Both the position numbers and the translations under genes were made by a program. Below the pieces are notes generated by a model. That model ran no database searches and was not told where the DNA came from. It saw only the letters and a list, made by a program, of their open reading frames with translations. From the NCBI RefSeq assembly GCF_011764585.1, contig NZ_AP022853.1, positions 1,409,501 to 1,473,500 of the forward strand: 64,000 bases of DNA. The letters are read 5' to 3'. Position 1 is the first letter of the stretch. Each line of letters starts with the position of its first letter. This document shows positions 51,311 through 59,197 of this stretch, in pieces. The DNA is from Sulfurimicrobium lacus (GTDB lineage: Bacteria > Pseudomonadota > Gammaproteobacteria > Burkholderiales > Sulfuricellaceae).

Positions 51311-53389
51311 ATGTTGACAAGCGTTGCGGCATATAGTTATTCCATCGCGGCACTCGCGTTTCTATTCTTGAGCGGCCTCCTGCTGACCAGCTGGCGCGGT
51401 CGGCTTCATGGGATAAGGCTGACCATCGCCTGCCTGCTTTCTGCGCTTTGGGCTGCGACGGTTGCCTACCAGGTCGCCTGGGGAAAGCCCTTGTCGTTCC
51501 TGACAGATGTCCTGGAAATCTTTCGCAATGCCGGCTGGTCAATTTTCCTGATCATGTTGCTGGAGCCCTTCCAGAAGACGGGGGCTTCCGCCACTGAAAG
51601 GGCCAGACCATTTGCCGCAGTTATCGCGGCTATATATTTGTTGCTTCTTGTCGCGACCATATTCATTCACTGGCGAAGCGGGCCGCCTCAGGAAACGCTA
51701 GCTTTCATGACGCTCGTCACCGGGCGTGTGGCCATGGCAATCATGGGCATGATCCTGGTGGAGCAGTTCTACCGGAACACCCCTGCCAAGCAGCGCTGGG
51801 GGATAAAATATGCTTGCCTGGGTATCGGCGGCGTGTTCGCCTATGATTTTTACATGTACAGCGACGCCATGTTGTTCAGACAAGTGAATTCGGAAATATG
51901 GGCAGCACGAGGGATCGTCAATGCCCTGATCGTTCCTCTTATCGCAGTATCGGCTGCACGCAGTCCGCAGTGGTCGTTGGGGATTTCGCTGTCGCGTCGC
52001 ATCCTGTTTCATTCGGCGGCCCTGTTCGGTGCCGCACTCTACTTGCTGGCGATGGCCGCGACCGGCTACTACCTGCGTTTTTTCGGCGGAAGTTGGGGGA
52101 CGGTCTTGCAAGCGGCATTCTTGTTCGGTGCCGTGATTTTGCTAATGGGGGTGCTTTTTTCCGGAACTTTGCGTTCATGGCTCAAAGTATTCATCAGCAA
52201 GCATTTTTTTATTTACAACTATGATTATCGCGAGGAATGGCTGCGCTTTACCCGTACCCTGTCCGAGGTCGGACATGGACTGGGGGAGCGCACCATCCAG
52301 GCCGTAGCCGAGTTGGTGGAAAGTCCCGGTGGGGCTTTGTGGATCAACCGGGAATCCGGTAGTTGCGAACTCGTGGTGCACTGGAATATGCCCTTGGCCA
52401 AAGGGGACGAGCCGGCAAATAGTTCCTTTTGCCAATTCCTGGAAAACAAGCAGTGGGTGATCGATTTGCAGGAATACGACTCAAGCCCTGAAAAATATGG
52501 AGTAATTGCCATGCCGCAATGGCTGCGCTCCATTCCCAAGGTTTGGCTGGTGGTTCCGCTGATTCAGCAGCGGAAGCTGTTTGGCTTCGTGGTACTGGCG
52601 CAGCCAAGGAGCAAAATCAGGTTGAATTGGGAGGTGAGCGACCTGCTCAAAATCGCCGGCAAACAGGCAGCAAGTTACCTTGCACAACAGGAAGCGGACA
52701 AGGCGCTCATGGTGGCGCGTCAGTTTGAATCTTTCAATCGCATGTCCACCTTTGTGGTGCACGACCTGAAAAACCTTGTTTCCCAGTTGTCCCTCATGCT
52801 TTCCAACGCCGAAAAACACAAGAATAATCCCGAGTTCCAGAAAGATATGATCGAGACGGTGGATCTTTCCATTCAGAAAATGAAACGGCTTCTGCAAAAA
52901 CTGAGTAGCGGAGCGTCCATCGAAAAGCCGGCACCGCTATTTATCGACCAGCTCTTACAGCAAGCGGTGGCAGCAAAATCCGCTGTCGAGCCGAAGCCGG
53001 TGCTGGAAATACTGGAGCCTGGTCAGATGGTAATGGCAAACTGGGCACGCCTCGAACGGATAATCGGGCACCTTATACAGAACGCCATGGAAGCCATTCC
53101 GCGAGACGGCCAAGTACGTGTGTGCCTGACCAAGGATAACGATGCCGCAATCGTGGAGATCAAGGATACGGGGCATGGCATGAGCGAAGCATTTATCCGC
53201 GAGCGGTTGTTCAAACCTTTTGAATCCACGAAATCGGCAGGCATGGGCGTTGGTGTGTTTGAGAGCCGGGAATATGTCCACGAACTTGGCGGAAAACTTG
53301 AGGTGACCAGCGAGCCGTCAATCGGCACGACCTTCCGCATGACTTTGCCGCTTTGCAATCAGAACCACGCTGTCGAGAAAGCCGCATAA
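51311..53389 (+). CDS. prsK: PEP-CTERM-system sensor histidine kinase PrsK
   Basis: 692-aa membrane kinase. Eight or so helices span about residues 5-300. A GAF-like region follows (about 330-470; EVGHGLGERTIQAVAELVES), then the kinase core: phospho-acceptor His in STFVVHDLKNLVSQLSLMLS, N-box RIIGHLIQNAMEAIP, G1 IKDTGHGMSE and a short G2 (KSAGMGVGVFESREYVHELG). This layout is that of PrsK, which pairs with PrsR in exosortase loci. The ATG at 51311 avoids overlap with the previous gene. An earlier Met at 51272 would overlap it. prsR begins 17 nt downstream. Confidence 0.93.
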   Translation: MLTSVAAYSYSIAALAFLFLSGLLLTSWRGRLHGIRLTIACLLSALWAATVAYQVAWGKPLSFLTDVLEIFRNAGWSIFLIMLLEPFQKTGASATERARPFAAVIAAIYLLLLVATIFIHWRSGPPQETLAFMTLVTGRVAMAIMGMILVEQFYRNTPAKQRWGIKYACLGIGGVFAYDFYMYSDAMLFRQVNSEIWAARGIVNALIVPLIAVSAARSPQWSLGISLSRRILFHSAALFGAALYLLAMAATGYYLRFFGGSWGTVLQAAFLFGAVILLMGVLFSGTLRSWLKVFISKHFFIYNYDYREEWLRFTRTLSEVGHGLGERTIQAVAELVESPGGALWINRESGSCELVVHWNMPLAKGDEPANSSFCQFLENKQWVIDLQEYDSSPEKYGVIAMPQWLRSIPKVWLVVPLIQQRKLFGFVVLAQPRSKIRLNWEVSDLLKIAGKQAASYLAQQEADKALMVARQFESFNRMSTFVVHDLKNLVSQLSLMLSNAEKHKNNPEFQKDMIETVDLSIQKMKRLLQKLSSGASIEKPAPLFIDQLLQQAVAAKSAVEPKPVLEILEPGQMVMANWARLERIIGHLIQNAMEAIPRDGQVRVCLTKDNDAAIVEIKDTGHGMSEAFIRERLFKPFESTKSAGMGVGVFESREYVHELGGKLEVTSEPSIGTTFRMTLPLCNQNHAVEKAA

Positions 53390-53406
53390 CCGGCAAGAGG
53401 GAACCA

Positions 53407-54759
53407 GTGAGCCAAACCAAAAAACACCTGCTGATTATCGAAGACGACCCCGGCTTGCAAAAACAGCTACGCTGGAGCTTTGACGCATACGAAGTGCTGG
53501 TGGCGGGGGACCGGGAAAGTGCACTGGCGCAGGTTAGGCGCTACGAACCCGCGGTCGTAACCATGGACCTAGGACTTCCCCCCGACCCGGACGGCGCTTC
53601 CGAAGGCTTGGCCACCCTGAAGCAGATACTTGCGCTCGCACCCGACACCAAGGTGATCGTCCTTACCGGCAATCAGGATCACGCCAATGCGGTGAAAGCC
53701 ATCGGAATGGGCGCTTATGATTTCCATCAAAAACCATTCGACCCCGAGATGCTGGGGCTGGTGATCGAGAGGGCCTTCTACCTGAATGCGCTGCAGCAGG
53801 AAAACCGCCGTCTACTGCAGACTCAATCCGATTCCCCTTTATCCGGGATTATCAGCCGGGATCCCAGCTTGGCCAAGGTATGTCGTAACGTGGAGAAAGT
53901 GGCTCCTTCCGATGCCACTGTTATGCTGTTGGGTGAAAGCGGAACGGGCAAGGAGGTGCTGGCGAAAGCGTTGCATCAGCTAAGCCCCAGGCATGGGAAG
54001 CGTTTCATGGCCATCAATTGTGCGGCGATCCCGGAAAACCTCCTGGAAAGTGAGCTGTTCGGCTACGAGAAAGGCGCTTTTACCGGTGCGGCCAAGCAGA
54101 CCCTGGGTAAAATAGAACTCGCCAATGGGGGCACCTTTTTCCTCGATGAGGTGGGGGATCTTCCCATGGCTTTGCAGGCGAAACTTCTGCGCTTTCTGCA
54201 GGAACGGGTGATCGAAAGAATCGGGGGACGAGAAGAAATTCCCGTGGATGTGCGTATTGTCTGCGCCACCCATCAGAACCTGAAAGAACTGATCGTGGCT
54301 GGGCGATTCCGGGAAGATCTCTATTACCGCTTGAGCGAGATCGTGGTAACCATTCCCCCCTTACGGGACCGGGTGGGCGATGCCACGCTGCTGGCGCATC
54401 ACTTCAAGAACAAGTTCAGTACGCATGAGGGGCGTTCTTCGCTGAATTTCAGTCAGGAGGCGCTGGTCGCGATCGAAAGCTATTCATGGCCGGGTAATGT
54501 GCGTGAATTGGAAAACTGTATCAAGCGTGCAGTAATCATGACTGACGGTCCACAAATTAGCGCAGAAGATCTTGGATTGCAGGATTCACCCGCAATGGAA
54601 GAACCCATCAACCTGCGCCAAGTGCGTGAAGAAGCCGAATACAAGGCCTTGGTGAAGGCTTTGGCAAGGGTGGATGGCAATCTTGTCAAGGCAGCAGAAC
54701 TGCTCGGCATCAGCCGCCCCACGATTTATGACCTGATGAGCCGTCATGGGATCAAGTAA
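53407..54759 (+). CDS. prsR: PEP-CTERM-system sigma-54-dependent response regulator PrsR
   Basis: 450-aa NtrC-type activator. The receiver (about 5-125) has LLIIEDDPGLQKQL and the phospho-acceptor Asp in VVTMDLGLPPDPDGA. The AAA+ domain (about 150-385) has Walker A GESGTGKEVLAKALHQ, the sigma-54 contact YEKGAFTGAAKQ, Walker B GGTFFLDEVGDLP and the arginine finger region FREDLYYRLSEIVVTIPPLR. The C-terminal Fis-type helix-turn-helix is DGNLVKAAELLGISRPTIYD. The GTG at 53407 follows GAGGGAACC. The intact GAFTGA means it must act through RpoN. Three -24/-12 promoters with a shared upstream element in this window are likely targets. Confidence 0.95.
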   Translation: MSQTKKHLLIIEDDPGLQKQLRWSFDAYEVLVAGDRESALAQVRRYEPAVVTMDLGLPPDPDGASEGLATLKQILALAPDTKVIVLTGNQDHANAVKAIGMGAYDFHQKPFDPEMLGLVIERAFYLNALQQENRRLLQTQSDSPLSGIISRDPSLAKVCRNVEKVAPSDATVMLLGESGTGKEVLAKALHQLSPRHGKRFMAINCAAIPENLLESELFGYEKGAFTGAAKQTLGKIELANGGTFFLDEVGDLPMALQAKLLRFLQERVIERIGGREEIPVDVRIVCATHQNLKELIVAGRFREDLYYRLSEIVVTIPPLRDRVGDATLLAHHFKNKFSTHEGRSSLNFSQEALVAIESYSWPGNVRELENCIKRAVIMTDGPQISAEDLGLQDSPAMEEPINLRQVREEAEYKALVKALARVDGNLVKAAELLGISRPTIYDLMSRHGIK

Positions 54760-54813
54760 GAGACTAGCGGAGCATAAAGGGGCCGAAGTGATCGAAAAAA
54801 TCAGGAAATCGTC

Positions 54814-56652
54814 GTGAGCGGCCTGTGCGGATGGATCGGCCATGGTGCCGCGGCAACGGATAATCGTCAGCTGGTCGAGAAAATGGCCGGAGCGCTGGCT
54901 CGTTTCGACGCCAGCAGCATTCAGTCGTTGGCGGGGGGGGAGAGCGCCCTCGCGGTTTCTGCCAACCGCGAGAGCGCGCATGTTTACCAGAAGGAGGGCC
55001 TTCTGGTCGCAGTATGGGGCCAAGTCGGATTCAAGGATGCGCGGCTAGCGCAGATGGCGCGGGCAGAGGGAGTGGCCAAAATCCTGGCCGATGGCTGGCG
55101 GGCGAAAGGTGGGCAGGCTTGTGCGGATTTGTCAGGCGCATTTTCTCTTTGCGTCCTGGACGAGAACGCAGGCGAAGCTCTTCTGGCAATCGACCGCATG
55201 GGCTCCAACCCGCTTTCTTACCAGGTTTCGGGCGAATGCCTGGTTTTCGGTTCTTCAGCAGATGCTCTTAATCTTCACCCGCTGGCAAGGTCGGAAATCG
55301 ATCCGCAGGGTCTATATAACTACGTCTATTTCCACATGATTCCGGGTGCCGGCACGGTCTACAAGAGCCAGCAGCGACTTCTTCCCGGCGAATATCTCAT
55401 TTACAGGAATGGAAAGGCGGAAACCCGGAAATACTGGGAAATGCAGTTTCTGGAAGATCAGAAGCTGCCTATGGGTGAACTCAAGCAGGAATTTCTGCAG
55501 CTATTGCACTCAAGCGTGCGCGAAGCCGTTGGAACACAGCAAGTGGGGGCCTTTCTTAGCGGCGGGACGGATAGTTCCACGATTGCAGGGATTTTGGGTG
55601 CGGTGAGTGGCGAGCCCGCCCGGACCTACTCCATCGGCTTTGAAGCCGATGGCTATGACGAGATGGATTATGCCCGTATCGCGGCACGGCATTTTTCTAC
55701 CCAGCACCACGAGTACTACGTTACGCCGGATGATGTGGTGGCGGCCATTCCGCAGATTGCGGCGGTCTTCGATCAACCCTTCGGCAACGCTTCCGCGGTG
55801 CCCGCCTTTTATTGCGCACGCATGGCAAGAGCGGATGGATTGAGCAGGATTCTGGGCGGTGACGGGGGAGACGAGCTGTTCGGCGGTAACGAGCGGTATG
55901 CCAAGCAGCGAATATTTTCGCTCTACGAACGTATCCCTTCGCCGTTGCGCAAAGGGGTCCTCGAACCCCTCGTGTACAATTTTCCCGGTGGCCAGAGGGT
56001 TTCGCTGTTGCGCAAGGCTCGCAGCTACATCGAGCAGGCCTCGGTGCCGATGCCGGCGCGTCTGGAAACCTATAACCTGCTGGAGCGCTATGGCCCTGAA
56101 AAGGTGTTCACGCGGGATTTTCTGGCGACTGCGGACGCGGGGCAGCCGCTCTCCCGTTTGAACGCAACATACGGCCAAGCCCATGCGCACAGTTTGATCA
56201 ACCATATGCTTGCGCTTGACCTTAAGTTCACTCTCGCCGACAACGATCTTCCCAAAGTGGTCAAAGCCTGCGAAATGGCCGGGATGGAGGTGGCGTTTCC
56301 ATTTCTAAACGACGAAATGGTGGCCTTCTCGGCGCGGCTGGAACCTGAGCTCAAACTCAAGGGGACAAAGCTCCGCTATTTTTTCAAGGAAGCGCTGCGC
56401 GATTTTCTGCCAAACGAGATCATCACCAAGCAAAAACATGGCTTCGGATTGCCTTTTGGTGTCTGGCTCCAGGACCACAAGCCGCTGCAGGCGCTGGCTG
56501 CCGACAGCCTGACCGATCTGAAATCGCGCCACATCATACGCGCCGATTTCATCGATAAGCTGCTGGGGGAACATCTGGACGAGCATGCCGGCTACCACGG
56601 CACCATGGTCTGGGTGTTGATGATGCTGGAACAATGGTACCGGCAGCGCTAG
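54814..56652 (+). CDS. XrtA/PEP-CTERM-associated asparagine-synthetase-like amidotransferase
   Basis: 612-aa protein of the asparagine synthetase B family, typical of exosortase loci and probably amidating a sugar or precursor for the exopolysaccharide. The N-terminal glutaminase-type domain (1-200) and C-terminal synthetase (210-610) are both full length. Synthetase motifs: VGAFLSGGTDSSTIAGILG (PP-loop), FEADGYDEMDYARIAARHFS, LGGDGGDELFGGNERYAKQR and ITKQKHGFGLPFGVWL. The start reads MSGLCGWIGHG: the Cys that normally follows Met directly as glutaminase nucleophile lies at position 5. The GTG at 54814 has AGGAAA at good spacing, while an in-frame CTG at 54823 would give the canonical MCGWIG. 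It is downstream of prsR. Confidence 0.9.
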   Translation: MSGLCGWIGHGAAATDNRQLVEKMAGALARFDASSIQSLAGGESALAVSANRESAHVYQKEGLLVAVWGQVGFKDARLAQMARAEGVAKILADGWRAKGGQACADLSGAFSLCVLDENAGEALLAIDRMGSNPLSYQVSGECLVFGSSADALNLHPLARSEIDPQGLYNYVYFHMIPGAGTVYKSQQRLLPGEYLIYRNGKAETRKYWEMQFLEDQKLPMGELKQEFLQLLHSSVREAVGTQQVGAFLSGGTDSSTIAGILGAVSGEPARTYSIGFEADGYDEMDYARIAARHFSTQHHEYYVTPDDVVAAIPQIAAVFDQPFGNASAVPAFYCARMARADGLSRILGGDGGDELFGGNERYAKQRIFSLYERIPSPLRKGVLEPLVYNFPGGQRVSLLRKARSYIEQASVPMPARLETYNLLERYGPEKVFTRDFLATADAGQPLSRLNATYGQAHAHSLINHMLALDLKFTLADNDLPKVVKACEMAGMEVAFPFLNDEMVAFSARLEPELKLKGTKLRYFFKEALRDFLPNEIITKQKHGFGLPFGVWLQDHKPLQALAADSLTDLKSRHIIRADFIDKLLGEHLDEHAGYHGTMVWVLMMLEQWYRQR

Positions 56653-56677
56653 CGGTCTGCTGCAGAAATTTCCCGAA

Positions 56678-59095
56678 TTAAGTGCCTCTCGGGCCAAGCC
56701 GTCTTTCCTGTTTTGGCGCAGCGGGTTTGGTTCGGCTTGCGTTCGATAAAACAATGTGGCCGAGAAATGGTGCTTGGCTTGCGGCAATGGCGAAGAGCAA
56801 TATTCCATGCGCGAAGCCATAGCGCAGCAGGAGTTCAGTGGGCGCTGCATAGTGCGCTCGATCCTGGCTCAAAAGAAATTGAAAAGCGGAAAAAACCTGG
56901 CCATATTTGATGATGTAGGGCTCAAACCCTGCGTGCAGAGCGAAATAGGTCAAAGGAAACGAGGTTGCGCCCCATAGCAGCCCCCGCATGGCTCCCACGC
57001 GCATGCCGGATCCCAGCGCGCAGGCAAGTTGAGCGCCTGCCAGAGCCAGCATGAACACACCGGCGGCTACCCACATGAATGCCATGGGCGCTCCGCCCCC
57101 GACAAGAAGCTCGACAAGGTTGTCAGTTGCCGCTTCCTTGATTACGACAACATATATAACAGGCAGCAAGGCCAGCGTGGCGACCGCCCAAACCCGGAGA
57201 AAACCACCGGCCCTGGGCAACCTGGTCCGCACGGAAATCAAGACAGCGCCGAATGAAACCACTGACCAGAGGGTAAACAGACTAAGGAAGCGACCGATCG
57301 ATTCCCATTCCCAAGGCCAATCAAGAATCGGCGTTCCGACGATTTTATGAATCATTTCAAGCGGTGCTGAAATTCGGAACAGAATCCAGGCGCCGATCCC
57401 GTGGATCAGCAGCAATGGCAGCATGCGGGTCGGTCGGTGTGAGCCTGTTGCAAGATGCATGGCCGCCCAGGCCGGGAAGCCGAGTAGCCACGCAATCGCG
57501 CAAGCGAGGGCCAGTGCAGACACGACGGGATGCTCTGCTGCGATCAGCTTGCGCACGTTGTAGGGCACCGTGGGGATAAACTTCGCAGCCAGCAGCAATA
57601 ACGCAAGCATAAGCACAAGGCCACCCGCAAACAGCCAAGGATTTTTGCGCGGCGGCGCAGTTACATGCGCAGGTCGGATGTGGCGCATGGACAGAATTCG
57701 CCATGCGAGCGCAGCCCCCGCCCAACCTCCGGCCATTTCCAGGGCACAGTCGGTCAGGTCTGAGAATTTGCCGGGCAGGAATAACTGCCCCACCTCCACT
57801 GAGGCGGCAACAATTGCCACACCGGCCAGTACAGCAATTTTCCTGAGTAAGGGCGGGGCTGTGCGAACTTTTGCCCCAAGCAGAACGAACAGCATACCCA
57901 GCGGAAAGAAGAAACCCACCTTGTGAAATACTTCCGTTATTGCCCGGTATTCGGTGCCGAAATAATAGATGGCAAAGGGCACCCGGGTCGTGATCTCGTC
58001 GATGCGGCTGCGTAAAAAAGCGCCATCAGTGCGGAAATCGAAGGGGAACCAGAACACCACAAAGATCAGTGCTAACCAGAGGAGCGTGCCAGCGACAAGT
58101 CCGCCCGTATTTGCCCCCGTTTCTGGCTGCTCCGCGTCAGGCTGCTCTGGTCGCCATCGCAGTGCCAACCATATACCGATTGCTGAGCCGATGCCGGCGG
58201 TAAAAATGTCTGTCGTATCGGTGACACGGGTGTACACGAAAATCTGGAGAAATTCGATCAAGGCTGCTGCGGAAGTCAGCTTGAGCCAGATTTGCGTTGT
58301 TTTGTGCCTGGAGCAAAGGCCAGCCAGCAATCCGGCGGGAATCCATATCAAGACATCCGTGAGATAGCCATAAAGCCGTGGTACGAGCTCGGTCTGCCCA
58401 CTAATGAAAGGGATGAGGAAAATTCGCCCTGCATGCCACTTGTGATAGATTTCTGCCGGGCTGATGGTCAAATCCAGCGGAAGGAGGTTGTAACCGAACA
58501 ACAGAAACAGGTAACCATAGAGCAGCCGTTGAGCAAATCCCATTGGCCCTTCCGCGGCACGCCAGCCCAAATACCACCGGGTCACAGATGCGCCGACAAG
58601 CCACCAAAGAAAGACACCTACAGTGGCGCCGATGGTTTCCGCGTAAATGTCATTCAGTGAAACAGTGCGTGGGGGAAAGAATATCTGAACAAATTCGATT
58701 GCCACGCTCAGGCTGACGCACGTTAAAAGCACGAATAATGTTGCCACGATGCGCCAGACAATGCTTTTTGCGTGCCAAAAGACGCCTAACCACAAAAATG
58801 CCAGAGGTACGAACAGCAGAATGTTGGCGACCCAGTCGGCACGGGATCCGATACCCAGATTCAGGTAGCGAATGTTGCTAAATAGGGCCCATGCTTCTTC
58901 CCAGGCATGCCGTTGGAAATGCAGCGGAACCAGGCTGCCGTAAATGACGAAGACGGTAAACATAAACGCGAAGGGCAGCAGGAAGCGGCGTGCTTCTGTG
59001 CTTTCCCCGTCGCGAGGACCGGACCTGCGACGGCGCTGCGTCGACTGGCCAGAAAGTGGCTGATGGGTGACCGGCAGCTCAGGCACGACGGTCAT
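56678..59095 (-). CDS. VanZ-repeat polytopic membrane protein of the exosortase locus
   Basis: 805-aa membrane protein. It carries at least three VanZ-like units, each with the pattern F..GSLVPL or related, an N-P-rich turn and a late E-x-x-Q: DWVANILLFVPLAFL then AIEFVQIFFPPRTVSLNDIY; LTDVLIWIPAGLLAGL then LIEFLQIFVYTRVTDTTDIF; HKVGFFFPLGMLFVLL then SVEVGQLFLPGKFSDLTDCA. A further helical region of about 270 residues follows. VanZ-like proteins recur in exosortase loci, with unknown function. The ATG at 59095 overlaps a 14-codon frame (MTENNDKNLPPAPG, 59136-59092) that could be a leader or an alternative start with a frameshift. It is downstream of prsT. Confidence 0.85.
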   Translation of the reverse strand: MTVVPELPVTHQPLSGQSTQRRRRSGPRDGESTEARRFLLPFAFMFTVFVIYGSLVPLHFQRHAWEEAWALFSNIRYLNLGIGSRADWVANILLFVPLAFLWLGVFWHAKSIVWRIVATLFVLLTCVSLSVAIEFVQIFFPPRTVSLNDIYAETIGATVGVFLWWLVGASVTRWYLGWRAAEGPMGFAQRLLYGYLFLLFGYNLLPLDLTISPAEIYHKWHAGRIFLIPFISGQTELVPRLYGYLTDVLIWIPAGLLAGLCSRHKTTQIWLKLTSAAALIEFLQIFVYTRVTDTTDIFTAGIGSAIGIWLALRWRPEQPDAEQPETGANTGGLVAGTLLWLALIFVVFWFPFDFRTDGAFLRSRIDEITTRVPFAIYYFGTEYRAITEVFHKVGFFFPLGMLFVLLGAKVRTAPPLLRKIAVLAGVAIVAASVEVGQLFLPGKFSDLTDCALEMAGGWAGAALAWRILSMRHIRPAHVTAPPRKNPWLFAGGLVLMLALLLLAAKFIPTVPYNVRKLIAAEHPVVSALALACAIAWLLGFPAWAAMHLATGSHRPTRMLPLLLIHGIGAWILFRISAPLEMIHKIVGTPILDWPWEWESIGRFLSLFTLWSVVSFGAVLISVRTRLPRAGGFLRVWAVATLALLPVIYVVVIKEAATDNLVELLVGGGAPMAFMWVAAGVFMLALAGAQLACALGSGMRVGAMRGLLWGATSFPLTYFALHAGFEPYIIKYGQVFSAFQFLLSQDRAHYAAPTELLLRYGFAHGILLFAIAASQAPFLGHIVLSNASRTKPAAPKQERRLGPRGT

Positions 59096-59197
59096 CCGGG
59101 TGCGGGTGGCAGGTTTTTGTCATTGTTTTCGGTCATGCCTGAGCGCCCAGCTGGGGTGGGCTTAACCTATGCGAATTCCAGCTGTCGCCCGGCTTTG

